Assembly (NCBI GenBank): GCA_963741495.1 | Contig: CAVUID010000013.1 | Location: 132,566-196,565, forward strand | From: Sulfurimicrobium sp963741495 | Lineage (GTDB): Bacteria > Pseudomonadota > Gammaproteobacteria > Burkholderiales > Sulfuricellaceae | Length of the DNA: 64,000 nucleotides | Direction: 5' to 3' | Shown here: one piece after another, positions 54,159-62,805 of the stretch | Layout of the letters: every line of letters starts with the position of its first letter | Numbering within the stretch: the first letter of the stretch is position 1 | The notes under the pieces: model-generated | What the model saw: the letters and a program-made list of their open reading frames with translations, nothing else | Databases searched by the model: none | What the model was told of the DNA's origin: nothing | Program-made: the position numbers and the translations under genes

Positions 54159-56117
54159 ATGACAAATAAGAATCTGGTCGCACATTTCGAGGCTTATAGT
54201 GCCTGGCGCAACGGCCTGTCCAATAACATCAGCGGCTACCGCAACTGGCTGAACGAGCAGGAACTGAACGACGGCCAGACCGATCTGCGCATTCAGCACA
54301 TTCTTGATCGCCTGCGCGATGACAAACTCAATGTGGCCTTTGTAGCCGAGTTTTCGCGCGGCAAGTCCGAGCTGATCAACGCCATCTTTTTCGCCGGCTA
54401 TGGCCTGCGCCTGCTGCCATCCAGTGCCGGACGCACCACCATGTGCCCCACCGAGCTGCTGTATGAGGAAGGCCGTGAGCCTTGCATCCAGTTACTGCCG
54501 ATCGAAACCCGGGCCACCGACACCACGACCACGGAATACAAACGCTACCTCGACGAATGGCAGGTTTTCCCGCTCGACGTCAATTCCGCAGAGGGCATGC
54601 TGGACGCTTTCCAGCAGGTCAGCCAGGTCAAGCGGGTCAGCAAGGAAGATGCGAAGCGCTTCGGGCTGTACGACGAAAATGATCCGGACAATGCCTTCAC
54701 CCTGAATTCAGATGGCACGGTTGAGGTGCCCTGCTGGCGCCATGCCATCATCAATTTCCCGCATCCACTGTTGAAACAGGGGCTGGTCATCCTGGACACC
54801 CCCGGCCTGAACGCCATCGGCACCGAGCCGGAACTGACCATCAACATGCTGCCCAACGCCCATGCGGTATTGTTCATGCTGGCAGCCGATACTGGCGTGA
54901 CCAAGACAGATATCCAGGTATGGCGCGATTATGTCGGCAATCCGCAGGGGCGGCAGAAAGGCCGCCTGGTCGTGCTGAACAAGATCGACGGACTGTGGGA
55001 CGAACTCAAGACCAGCGAAGCCGTCGAACGCGAAATCGCATCGCAGCTTGCCAACAGCGCCGAGCTGCTTGGAATCAAGCCGTCCCAGGTATTTCCCATC
55101 TCGGCCCAGAAGGGGCTGCTGGCCAAGATCAACAATGACCCGCAGCTGCTGGAAAAGAGTCGTCTGCTGGCATTGGAAAAAGCCCTGTCCGACGAGTTGA
55201 TTCCTTCCAAACAGGAAATCGTGCGCGACAATACGCAAAGCGAAATCGAGGACATGATGGAGGTGACGCACTCCATTCTCGATGCACGCATGAGCGGCGT
55301 GAGCGAACAGCTTGATGAGCTCAAGGGCCTGCGCGGCAAGAATCAGGACGTGATCGAGCACATGATGGAAAAGGTCAAGTGCGACAAGGAAAGTTTCGAA
55401 AAAGGCTTGCAGCGTTTTCAGGCGCTACGCAGCGTTTTTTCGCAGCAGACCAATATCCTGTTTACTTTCCTCGGCATGGACGCGCTCAAGGTCGAAGTAA
55501 CGGTTACCCGCGATGCCATGGTCAGCAGCCGTTTCAGCAAGGGCATTCGCGATGCAATGAACAAGTTTTTCAGGGATGTGTCCGAAAACATCAGCAAGTC
55601 GGGCAAGCAGGTCGAAGAAATCAAGCACATGATGGACAGCATGTACAAGAAGTTCAGCGAGGATCATGGCTTGTCACAAAGCACGCCCCCACCTTTTTCC
55701 ACCCTGAAATACCTGAAAGAGATCGCCAAGCTGGAGAAAGGCTACAACGACCATTTCAATACGACACTGAACATGCTGACCAACGAGCAGTTCACGCTGA
55801 CGACCAAGTTTTTCGAGACCATCGCCAGCCGGGTAGTCCACGTTTACGAGGTGGCCAACCGCGATGTCGAAAACTGGCTCAAGGCGGTCATGGCGCCGAT
55901 GGAAACCCAGGTGCGAGAGCATCAACTGCAATTGCGCCGCCGCCTGGAAAGCATCAAGCGCATCCACAAGGCAACGGATACGCTGGAAGACCGGATTACC
56001 GAGCTGGAGCAGATGGAGGCGGTCATCACTGCACAACTGGATGACCTCAGCAAGCTGCAACAGGGTCTGGCGCAGGCACTTGATTTCGAGAGCGGCTCGC
56101 AACAACTCGCCGCCTGA
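54159..56117 (+). CDS. Dynamin-like GTPase
   Basis: 652 residues from ATG 54159 (GGGGGA SD). GTPase domain: G1 FVAEFSRGKSELINAI (residues about 61-76), a G2-type GRTTMCPTELLY, G3 LDTPGLNA (about 212), G4 VLNKIDG (about 272). The rest, residues 360-640, is predominantly helical with coiled-coil stretches, as in bacterial dynamin-like proteins. No membrane segment is obvious. Bacterial dynamins remodel membranes or stress-damaged envelopes, but function here is unknown. A 54120 ATG would add 13 poor residues. Its own terminator follows. Confidence 0.85.
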   Translation: MTNKNLVAHFEAYSAWRNGLSNNISGYRNWLNEQELNDGQTDLRIQHILDRLRDDKLNVAFVAEFSRGKSELINAIFFAGYGLRLLPSSAGRTTMCPTELLYEEGREPCIQLLPIETRATDTTTTEYKRYLDEWQVFPLDVNSAEGMLDAFQQVSQVKRVSKEDAKRFGLYDENDPDNAFTLNSDGTVEVPCWRHAIINFPHPLLKQGLVILDTPGLNAIGTEPELTINMLPNAHAVLFMLAADTGVTKTDIQVWRDYVGNPQGRQKGRLVVLNKIDGLWDELKTSEAVEREIASQLANSAELLGIKPSQVFPISAQKGLLAKINNDPQLLEKSRLLALEKALSDELIPSKQEIVRDNTQSEIEDMMEVTHSILDARMSGVSEQLDELKGLRGKNQDVIEHMMEKVKCDKESFEKGLQRFQALRSVFSQQTNILFTFLGMDALKVEVTVTRDAMVSSRFSKGIRDAMNKFFRDVSENISKSGKQVEEIKHMMDSMYKKFSEDHGLSQSTPPPFSTLKYLKEIAKLEKGYNDHFNTTLNMLTNEQFTLTTKFFETIASRVVHVYEVANRDVENWLKAVMAPMETQVREHQLQLRRRLESIKRIHKATDTLEDRITELEQMEAVITAQLDDLSKLQQGLAQALDFESGSQQLAA

Positions 56118-56136
56118 CGAAAGCGCTGAAAACGAA

Positions 56137-56180
56137 ACCCCCGCACCGCGCCGTCAGGCGCCTGAGTGCGGGGTTTTTTA
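56137..56180 (+). terminator. Terminator after the dynamin-like gene
   Basis: CCCCGCAC (56140-56147) pairs with GTGCGGGG (56167-56174), with a 19-base loop, followed by TTTTTT. It lies 20 bp after the stop and may also act for the convergent ferredoxin gene. Confidence 0.8.
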
Positions 56181-56190
56181 TGTCTGCGAT

Positions 56191-56442
56191 TTAGCCTTGG
56201 GCGCTTAACTTCTCGTACTTGGCTTGCAGTTCGTCCTTGCTTTCGGTGTGTTGCGGGTCGACGATGATGCAATCTACCGGGCAGACCGAAATACATTGCG
56301 GCTCATCATAATGACCGACGCATTCGGTGCACAGGGCGGGATCGATGATATAGATTTCATCACCCTGTGAAATTGCGCCATTGGGGCACTCGGGTTCGCA
56401 CACGTCGCAGTTGATGCATTCGTCGGTAATCATTAATGCCAT
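56191..56442 (-). CDS. YfhL-family 2[4Fe-4S] ferredoxin
   Basis: 83 residues. First cluster motif CINCDVCEPECP, second CTECVG...CISVCPVDC with the characteristic extra loop of the YfhL/Alvin-type ferredoxins, and a helical C-terminal tail. GAGGAAAC precedes ATG 56442. Its neighbours coaD and rsmD are the same as in many betaproteobacteria. Confidence 0.92.
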   Translation of the reverse strand: MALMITDECINCDVCEPECPNGAISQGDEIYIIDPALCTECVGHYDEPQCISVCPVDCIIVDPQHTESKDELQAKYEKLSAQG

Positions 56443-56460
56443 GGCAGTTTCCTCGCTCGT

Positions 56461-56946
56461 TTAGTTAAGATTGATAATTCTGTTGCTCAGCTGTTCGCCC
56501 ACCACGGGTTGCACGAACTGGCTGACGTCTCCGCCCAGCAACGCGATCTCGCGCACCATGCTGGCAGAAATAAACATGTACTGTTCGGAAGGGGTGAGAA
56601 AAATCGTCTCGACATTGGGGTACAGGTTGCGGTTCATCCCCGCCAACTGAAACTCGTATTCAAAATCCGATACCGCCCGCAATCCGCGCAATATGATAGC
56701 CGCTTCCTGCTGTTGCAGGAAATGGATAAGCAGGCCGGAAAAACCGACCACCCGCACATTGGCGCAATCGGCCAGCACCTCGGACGCCATTTCAACCCGC
56801 TCCCGCAGGTCGAAAAAAGGCTGTTTCGTCCGGCTGTCTGCCACAGCCACGATGATCTCATCGAACAGGCGGGCAGCGCGGCGAACCAGATCTTCATGGC
56901 CCCGGGTAACCGGGTCGAAGGTGCCGGGATAAACAACCTTGAGCAT
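56461..56946 (-). CDS. coaD: Phosphopantetheine adenylyltransferase
   Basis: Fourth step of CoA synthesis from pantothenate. 161 residues with YPGTFDPVTRGHEDLVRRA (HxGH-type TxGH variant, here TRGH) and LRGLRAVSDFEYEFQLAGMN. Four bases after the rsmD stop. Confidence 0.95.
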   Translation of the reverse strand: MLKVVYPGTFDPVTRGHEDLVRRAARLFDEIIVAVADSRTKQPFFDLRERVEMASEVLADCANVRVVGFSGLLIHFLQQQEAAIILRGLRAVSDFEYEFQLAGMNRNLYPNVETIFLTPSEQYMFISASMVREIALLGGDVSQFVQPVVGEQLSNRIINLN

Positions 56947-56950
56947 AATA

Positions 56951-57493
56951 TCAGCCCGCTTTCTTCAAAAGATAGTAATGCACCAGGCCCGCCCTGCCCT
57001 GGCGCCAGACCTGCCATTCCGAAGCAAACGCCAGCGGGGCATCAGCTTCGGTATAGACCAGGCCATCGTCCTCCAGATGGGGCAGCAAGCGGGGCAAAAC
57101 AAGAGGCAGCAAATTCAACTGGTAGGGCGGATCGACAAAAATCACGTCGAAACGCCGCATGTCCTGCCCGATGAATTTCAACGCATCGGCAACCACCAAC
57201 TCAAAATTTTCCGCCTTCAAAATAGCGGCGTTTCCCTTCAGCGCGGCGGCCACCTTGCTGTCCCGTTCGACCATTACGACCTGCCGGGCGCCGCGTGAAA
57301 GCGCTTCGAACCCCAGCACACCGCTACCGGCAAAGAGATCAAGGCAACGCTTGCCGTCCATGATCTGGCCCAGCCAGTTGAATAGCGTTTCTCTGACCCG
57401 GTCGGGGGTGGGCCTCAATCCTATCACATCAGGAAAGGTGAGCAAGCGGCTGCGCCAGGCTCCGCCGACGATGCGTACACGATTACTTTTCAA
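56951..57493 (-). CDS. rsmD: 16S rRNA (guanine(966)-N(2))-methyltransferase
   Basis: 180 residues; IVGGAWRSRLLTFPD, RPTPDRVRETLFNWL, SAM motif LDLFAGSGVLGFEALSRGA and catalytic VDPPYQ. Start TTG 57493 lies within the last codons of the upstream M16 gene, an 11-base overlap typical of translational coupling. Confidence 0.94.
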   Translation of the reverse strand: MKSNRVRIVGGAWRSRLLTFPDVIGLRPTPDRVRETLFNWLGQIMDGKRCLDLFAGSGVLGFEALSRGARQVVMVERDSKVAAALKGNAAILKAENFELVVADALKFIGQDMRRFDVIFVDPPYQLNLLPLVLPRLLPHLEDDGLVYTEADAPLAFASEWQVWRQGRAGLVHYYLLKKAG

Positions 57494-58904
57494 CGTCAGG
57501 CTGCGATTCGCGTAATGTTTCCGGGGCTGGCAGCGCGCCGGGTTGAACTACCATACTGCCACCCGCCGTCTCAGGCGCATTTTTTTCGGGCGCGCCACCG
57601 CCCACAATCACCGTCACCATCCGCGCCGGATCAATGCGGCGTTTAAAAGCGCCTTTGACATCTGCCAGCGTGATTTTTTCAATCTTGCCGGCAAACTCGT
57701 CGAGATAGTTCAGCGGCAAATGATAGAAGCCGATCAGGGCCAGATATCCGAGAATCTTTTTATTGCTATCGATGCGTAATGGAAAGCCCCCGCCAATATT
57801 CAATTTGGCGCGCCGCAGTTCGTCCGCTGTTGGCCCTTCTGCCACAAACCGGCCAAGCGTAGCGCGGACGATATCCAGCGCCTGCTGCGATTGTTCCTGC
57901 CTGGTCTGCAAGCCGATCTGGAATGGCCCCGGCTGGGCCAGCGGGAGGAAATAGCTGTACACGCTGTAGGCCAGACCGCGCTTCTCACGCACTTCTTCGG
58001 TCAGCCGGGAAGCGAAACCGCCACCGCCCAGAATATAGTTGCCGAGATAAAGGGCAAAATAGTCCGGATCGCTGCGACTCATGCCCGGCATGCCAAGCAG
58101 AATATGGCTCTGGCTAGCCGAATGGGGGATGTGATGAGTTTCTCCCCGTGCCGGGGGTGAAATCTGGGGTAGCACAGGCAGCGCTTCCGTGGTGCGCGCG
58201 AGGCCGGCGGAAAGCTGCTCGGCGATGGCTTCAGCCTGAGTGCGGCTGACGTCCCCGACCAAAGAGATCACCGCAGATTCGGCAACATAATGGCGGCGAT
58301 AAAACGCAGCCACATCCTGCTGTTGCAGCACGGCCAGTGTCTCTATCTTGCCCGCACCGGGCAACCCATAGGGATGGGCGCCATAGAGCGCGGCATAAAA
58401 GGCTTTTTCCCCAATCGGCCCAGGCTGGGTACTTTCCTCCTTTAGTCCCGCAATAATGCGAGCTTTTTCACGCTCAATCGCTGCCTCTGGAAAATCCGGT
58501 CGCTGCAGAATCATGGCCAGCAACTCAAGCGACTGTTTGCGCTCGCGCTCGCTGCTCAGGGTGCGCAATGTCATCCCGGCACGGTCTGGCTCGAAAGTGG
58601 CCGCAAACTGCGCGCCAACATCTGCAAAGCGGCGGGAAATGGTTTCCTCTGACAGGCTGCCTGCACCCAGGCTCATGGTCTTGGCAGTCAGGCTCGCCAG
58701 CCCGGACTGAGCCGGGTTGTCGCGGCGCGCACCGGCATCGAAGTCAGCACTGATATCCAGCAACGGCAGGCCGCGGCTTTCCACAAAATAAACCCGGGCG
58801 CCATTGGCCGTTTGCCAGTGCTGAATGGGCAGGGCAGCTTCAACAGCACTTGCCATGAAAAGCGTCAGAATGCCCAGTAAAGGGCCAAAAAACCTAGTGC
58901 GCAT
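57483..58904 (-). CDS. M16 family peptidase homologue, non-catalytic partner
   Basis: 473 residues from ATG 58904 (GGAGG SD). Signal peptide (RTRFFGPLLGILTLFMASAVEA), then an M16 fold (TANGARVYFVESRGLPLLDI, SGLASLTAKTMSLG) in which the HxxEH zinc motif is absent. Paired with the active subunit just upstream, as in heterodimeric M16B peptidases (pitrilysin/MPP-like), where one chain binds zinc and the other supplies an R/Y pair. Long alternative 5' extension (to 59066) is not used. Confidence 0.92.
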   Translation of the reverse strand: MRTRFFGPLLGILTLFMASAVEAALPIQHWQTANGARVYFVESRGLPLLDISADFDAGARRDNPAQSGLASLTAKTMSLGAGSLSEETISRRFADVGAQFAATFEPDRAGMTLRTLSSERERKQSLELLAMILQRPDFPEAAIEREKARIIAGLKEESTQPGPIGEKAFYAALYGAHPYGLPGAGKIETLAVLQQQDVAAFYRRHYVAESAVISLVGDVSRTQAEAIAEQLSAGLARTTEALPVLPQISPPARGETHHIPHSASQSHILLGMPGMSRSDPDYFALYLGNYILGGGGFASRLTEEVREKRGLAYSVYSYFLPLAQPGPFQIGLQTRQEQSQQALDIVRATLGRFVAEGPTADELRRAKLNIGGGFPLRIDSNKKILGYLALIGFYHLPLNYLDEFAGKIEKITLADVKGAFKRRIDPARMVTVIVGGGAPEKNAPETAGGSMVVQPGALPAPETLRESQPDVEK

Positions 58905-60258
58905 GGCGTCCTCCCGCCGTATTCTGAACAGGGCGTTTTGTTTCCATCGGTTGCGGGTCAAGCGTGGCAAGCGTAAGCCCATCATCCTGCAGATATTTAT
59001 TCGCCACGGCCTTGACCTCTTCTGCTGTGACGGCATTGAGCCGCTCCAGTATGGTTTTTTCATCACGCCAGGAAAGGCCTGCGCTTTCCATCTGGCCGAT
59101 CAGCATGCCCTGGTAAAACATCGAATCGCGCTGATAGACCTGCGCCGCGACGACCTGGGCTTTGACTCGCAGCAACTCTTCCGAGCTGACGCCATCACGC
59201 TGCACGCGAGCAATTTCATTACGAATCCCCTGCTCCAGTTCGAGCACGCTTTTGCCTTCACTGGGGGTGGCCTCGATCAGAAACAGTCCCGGGCCGCGCG
59301 AAATGGCACCGTAGCCTGTGCCAACCTCAGTCGCCAGGCGGCTTTCACGCACCAGGGACTGATTCAGGCGCGCAGCAGCATGGCCGTCCAGCACGCCCGA
59401 CAGGATTTCCAGCGCATAGGGTTCGCTATCCTGGCTCACATCACGGATGACAGGCACGCGATAGGCCAGCGCAAGATATGGCAGCTTGGCCTGCGCTTTT
59501 ACCGTCACGCGCTTGATGCCGCGTTGCGCAGGCTCCTGCTGCGGTTTGCGGGTCGGCAATGGATGCGCCTTGAGCGGGCCAAAGTGGGTTTGTGCCAGCT
59601 TGAGCACCTCTTCATGGCGAACATCGCCGACCACCACCAGGGTGGCATTATTGGGGGCATACCAGCGCTGGTACCAGGCACGGGCATCCTCCACGCGCAT
59701 GTTTTCCAGATCGTCCATCCAGCCGATGATCGGGTGATGGTAAGGGTGCGCGCTAAAGGCCGTGGCATTCAGTTGCTCGTAAACCAGGCCCTGCGGCTTG
59801 TCTTCAGTGCGCATGCGGCGCTCTTCCATCACGACCTGGATTTCCTTGGCGAATTCCTGTTCGGTCAGCACCAGATTTTCCATGCGGTCCGCTTCCAGCT
59901 TGAATGCCAGCGGCAATTTGTCGGTTTTCAGCTGCTGAAAATAAGCGGTGTAATCATTGGCAGTAAAGGCGTTCTCCCGCCCACCTGCTTCTGCGATGAT
60001 TTTAGAAAACTGGCCTGCAGGCACCTTGCGCGTGCCCTTGAACATCATGTGCTCCAGAACGTGCGCCACACCGGTCGTGCCATTCTGTTCGTCCATGCTG
60101 CCGGCCCGGTACCAGACCTGAGACACCACCACGGGCGCGCGCCGGTCCTCCTTGACGATCACTTTCATGCCATTGGCCAGCCGATGTTCATACGGGTTCG
60201 CGACAGCTCCCCAGGACAGCCCAAGCAGGGTTGCCCCCAGCAACGCTTTTGTCAGCAC
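58894..60258 (-). CDS. M16 family zinc peptidase, catalytic partner
   Basis: 454 residues from GTG 60258, preceded by AGGAGG four to five bases away. Signal peptide (LTKALLGATLLGLSWGAVA) and NGMKVIVKEDRRAPVVV, then the HVLEHMMFKGT zinc motif (HxxEH) and the downstream Glu region ENAFTANDYTAY. Periplasmic. Eleven-base overlap with the inactive partner. The frame is open to 60348, but the GTG has the SD and starts the signal peptide. Confidence 0.93.
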   Translation of the reverse strand: MLTKALLGATLLGLSWGAVANPYEHRLANGMKVIVKEDRRAPVVVSQVWYRAGSMDEQNGTTGVAHVLEHMMFKGTRKVPAGQFSKIIAEAGGRENAFTANDYTAYFQQLKTDKLPLAFKLEADRMENLVLTEQEFAKEIQVVMEERRMRTEDKPQGLVYEQLNATAFSAHPYHHPIIGWMDDLENMRVEDARAWYQRWYAPNNATLVVVGDVRHEEVLKLAQTHFGPLKAHPLPTRKPQQEPAQRGIKRVTVKAQAKLPYLALAYRVPVIRDVSQDSEPYALEILSGVLDGHAAARLNQSLVRESRLATEVGTGYGAISRGPGLFLIEATPSEGKSVLELEQGIRNEIARVQRDGVSSEELLRVKAQVVAAQVYQRDSMFYQGMLIGQMESAGLSWRDEKTILERLNAVTAEEVKAVANKYLQDDGLTLATLDPQPMETKRPVQNTAGGRHAH

Positions 60259-60380
60259 GCAACCTCCTACCTTTTCAGGTTCTATTCGGGATAAAATGGT
60301 GGGAATTATAGCCCGGATATCCCGTAAACTGATCCAGGCCACTCCCATTCACTGCAATAACTCACTGACCCGAAAACACC

Positions 60381-61346
60381 ATGTTTAGTTTCTTCAAGAA
60401 ATCCGAAGCACCTGCCGTTGAAGCAGAGAGCAAGCCGGAGGGCTGGGCTACGCGCTTGAAGCAGGGTCTGACACGGACCCGCGAACAGTTTGGGCGCAAG
60501 GTGGCCAATCTGTTTGGCAGCGGCGGCAAAATTGATGACGCGCTGTATGAAGAACTGGAAACCATTCTTCTGACTTCCGACGTGGGCGTGGCCGCCACCC
60601 AGTATCTGCTGGATGACCTTCGCCTTCGCGTCAAGCGCGAGGGACTGGTCGAGGCAGGCCAACTGAAAGACGCGCTGCAGCAGTCCTTGCTGGCATTGCT
60701 TCAGCCGCTGGAAGCGCCGCTGGAAATCACCAGCCACCGCCCCTACATCATCATGCTGGCAGGCGTGAATGGCGCCGGGAAAACCACCACCATCGGCAAG
60801 CTGGCAAAATATTTCCAGTCTCAGGGAAAATCGGTGCTGCTGGCGGCAGGAGATACCTTCCGTGCGGCTGCCCGGGAACAACTAATGATCTGGGGCGAGC
60901 GCAACAACGTCACCGTGATCGCGCAGGAAAGCGGCGATTCCGCCGCTGTGATTTTCGACGCCATCCAGGCCGCCAAGGCACGCGGCATCGACGTGGTGCT
61001 GGCGGATACCGCAGGACGGCTGCCGACCCAACTGCACCTGATGGAAGAGATCAAGAAAGTCAAACGCGTCATCGCCAAGGCCGAGCCCAGCGCCCCGCAT
61101 GAAGTCCTGCTGGTGCTTGACGCCAATACCGGCCAGAACGGGCTGGCGCAGGTCAAGTCCTTCGACGACGCGCTGCAGGTGACGGGCCTGGCGCTGACCA
61201 AGCTCGACGGGACAGCCAAAGGCGGCATCATTGCGGCCATCGCCCGTACCCGTCCGATTCCGATTCGCTTCATCGGGGTGGGCGAACAGCTCGATGATCT
61301 GCGCCCATTCGTGGCACAGGAGTTTGTCTCGGCCCTGTTCGAGTAA
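60381..61346 (+). CDS. ftsY: Signal recognition particle receptor FtsY
   Basis: SRP GTPase that docks ribosomes at the membrane. 321 residues: a short acidic A domain, then the NG domain with GVNGAGKTTTIGKLAKYF, DTFRAAAREQL, DTAGRLPTQ and TKLDGTAKGG. The N-terminal A domain is much shorter than in E. coli. Divergent from the M16 pair. Confidence 0.96.
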   Translation: MFSFFKKSEAPAVEAESKPEGWATRLKQGLTRTREQFGRKVANLFGSGGKIDDALYEELETILLTSDVGVAATQYLLDDLRLRVKREGLVEAGQLKDALQQSLLALLQPLEAPLEITSHRPYIIMLAGVNGAGKTTTIGKLAKYFQSQGKSVLLAAGDTFRAAAREQLMIWGERNNVTVIAQESGDSAAVIFDAIQAAKARGIDVVLADTAGRLPTQLHLMEEIKKVKRVIAKAEPSAPHEVLLVLDANTGQNGLAQVKSFDDALQVTGLALTKLDGTAKGGIIAAIARTRPIPIRFIGVGEQLDDLRPFVAQEFVSALFE

Positions 61347-61351
61347 ATTGC

Positions 61352-61807
61352 CTACAACAGCCCTAGGATAAACTGCCATTCCTTGGGATCAACCGGCGTG
61401 ATCGAGAGCCGGTTGCCCTGCTGCAGAATACGCATGTGTTCCAGTTCCGGGTGGCTGCGCAGTTCCTTGATGCTGACCAGGCGGGTCTTCCTGACCAGTT
61501 TTACGTCCACATTCATCCAGCGTGGATTTTCCGGTGTCGCCTTGGGGTCGAAATACTTGTTATCGGGGTCAAACTGGGTCTGATCCGGGTAAGCCAGCTT
61601 GCTGACCGTCGCCAACCCGACGATGCCCGGCTCGGTACAGCTCGAATGATAAAAAAACACCTGATCGCCGACCTTCATCTGGTCACGCATGAAATTTCGC
61701 GCCTGGTAGTTGCGTATCCCATACCACGCCACGCTCTGGTCAGGCATGGCCGCAAGATCGTCCACGCTGACATCGGAAGGTTCGGATTTCATGAGCCAGT
61801 AACGCAT
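61352..61807 (-). CDS. EVE-domain protein
   Basis: 151 residues, all EVE (formerly DUF55): RYWLMKSEPSDVSVDDL, WYGIRNYQARNFMRDQMKVGD, FFYHSSCTEPGIVGLA. EVE domains are PUA-like and bind modified bases or RNA; the family includes human THYN1. ATG 61807 matches the conserved start. Function unproven. It ends six bases from convergent ftsY. Confidence 0.9.
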   Translation of the reverse strand: MRYWLMKSEPSDVSVDDLAAMPDQSVAWYGIRNYQARNFMRDQMKVGDQVFFYHSSCTEPGIVGLATVSKLAYPDQTQFDPDNKYFDPKATPENPRWMNVDVKLVRKTRLVSIKELRSHPELEHMRILQQGNRLSITPVDPKEWQFILGLL

Positions 61808-61948
61808 AATATGTCCAGTAAGGTCCGAGAATGTGTTATTACACATTGATTAATCAGGAAATTATATAAATTCATGTCTTGCGTTATCCACCACCGATGG
61901 CGCCTTGCTGATCATGGCGCTGGATATTCCAGTTAGCGCTTCACTCGC

Positions 61949-62371
61949 TTAGAGTGGGTATTTTTGCATAGGCGCTGGCACATCAATTCCTGCATCACCA
62001 CTCACAAAGACATCAGCGCCGATAAGTATCGCCGTTGCCAAATGGAGTGAATCCGGGGTACGTAACTTCGGAGTGGTTGCCCGCAATTTCGCTGCCAGGA
62101 ATAGTTCCTGCCGCCCAAGTGGAATCGGTTCTATGAAAGTATCCAGAAGCCGCTCATATGCCGCTACCAGTTCATCATTGCCGACGCGAAACGGCAACAC
62201 TAGAACCTCTGTAAAGGTAAGTTCGCTGCTTACCAGTCGCGCACCTGCCTGCTCGATTTCAATAAAAAGACCTTCAATGGACGCCTTGAAATCAGGATTA
62301 CCCTCGGTCAGATAAATGATGGCATTGGTGTCGAGATAAACCGTTGCCCCCGTTCTGATTATTGATCCCAT
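61949..62371 (-). CDS. vapC: PIN-domain toxin (VapC-type)
   Basis: 140 residues: PIN ribonuclease fold with VYLDTNAIIYLTEG (first acidic residue), SSELTFTEVLV, and RTPDSLHLATAILIGADVFVSGD (last acidic cluster). Overlaps the antitoxin by 13 bases, the usual order of a type II pair, and is thus predicted to be an RNA-cleaving toxin neutralised by it. Confidence 0.88.
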   Translation of the reverse strand: MGSIIRTGATVYLDTNAIIYLTEGNPDFKASIEGLFIEIEQAGARLVSSELTFTEVLVLPFRVGNDELVAAYERLLDTFIEPIPLGRQELFLAAKLRATTPKLRTPDSLHLATAILIGADVFVSGDAGIDVPAPMQKYPL

Positions 62372-62622
62372 GAAGCACGGTCAGCAGACAAGGCTGCGTC
62401 GATTTCTTCGCGGGTTCTTGATGTTGTGCGCGATTCGTGAAGGAATTCCAGAATGCTTGGCTTGCGCTTAGGCATGTCCACCAAGTGCTTCGGGCGCAGC
62501 AAAATACCATCCTGATAAACAGATGCCTCAAGATAGTCGCCTGTATGAAACTGAACCAGCTCGCGTAATCGCGCGGGGATAGTGACCTGATATTTTTCCT
62601 TGACGCGCACAAGGTCGCCCAT
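62359..62622 (-). CDS. vapB: AbrB/MazE-fold antitoxin (VapB-type)
   Basis: 87 residues from ATG 62622 (AAGGAG SD). N-terminal swapped-hairpin AbrB domain, RVKEKYQVTIPARLRELV, binds DNA as a dimer; the C-terminal helix (EEIDAALSADRASWDQ) should bind the toxin. The frame is open 44 codons further upstream, but that part crosses the promoter. Preceded by a sigma70-type promoter and an inverted repeat (62653-62690). Confidence 0.88.
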   Translation of the reverse strand: MGDLVRVKEKYQVTIPARLRELVQFHTGDYLEASVYQDGILLRPKHLVDMPKRKPSILEFLHESRTTSRTREEIDAALSADRASWDQ

Positions 62623-62652
62623 GACGGTCTCCTTAGTCGGAAAGTTGGAAAT

Positions 62653-62690
62653 TACAACATTCATTATAATCAGGGGGTGTTGTATTGCAA
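62653..62690 (-). promoter_or_regulatory. Promoter and putative operator of the vapBC pair
   Basis: On the minus strand TTGCAA (62690-62685), a 16-bp spacer and TATAAT (62668-62663). The inverted arms TACAACA (62653-62659) and TGTTGTA (62678-62684) surround the -10, a likely VapB operator for autoregulation. Confidence 0.75.
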
Positions 62691-62805
62691 GGAGAAGAGT
62701 TTCTTTGTGTCGACATGGCGTTGTTGAATAGAACAAAGCGCCCGGTACAAGCATTGAAGAATTAACTACGCTTTATTGTCTTGAAGCCCCGTTTTTATCC
62801 GCAGG

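Noticed and set aside
58825..60294. 489-codon plus-strand frame over the M16 pair
   Set aside because: Shadow of the catalytic M16 gene; no start signal or domain.
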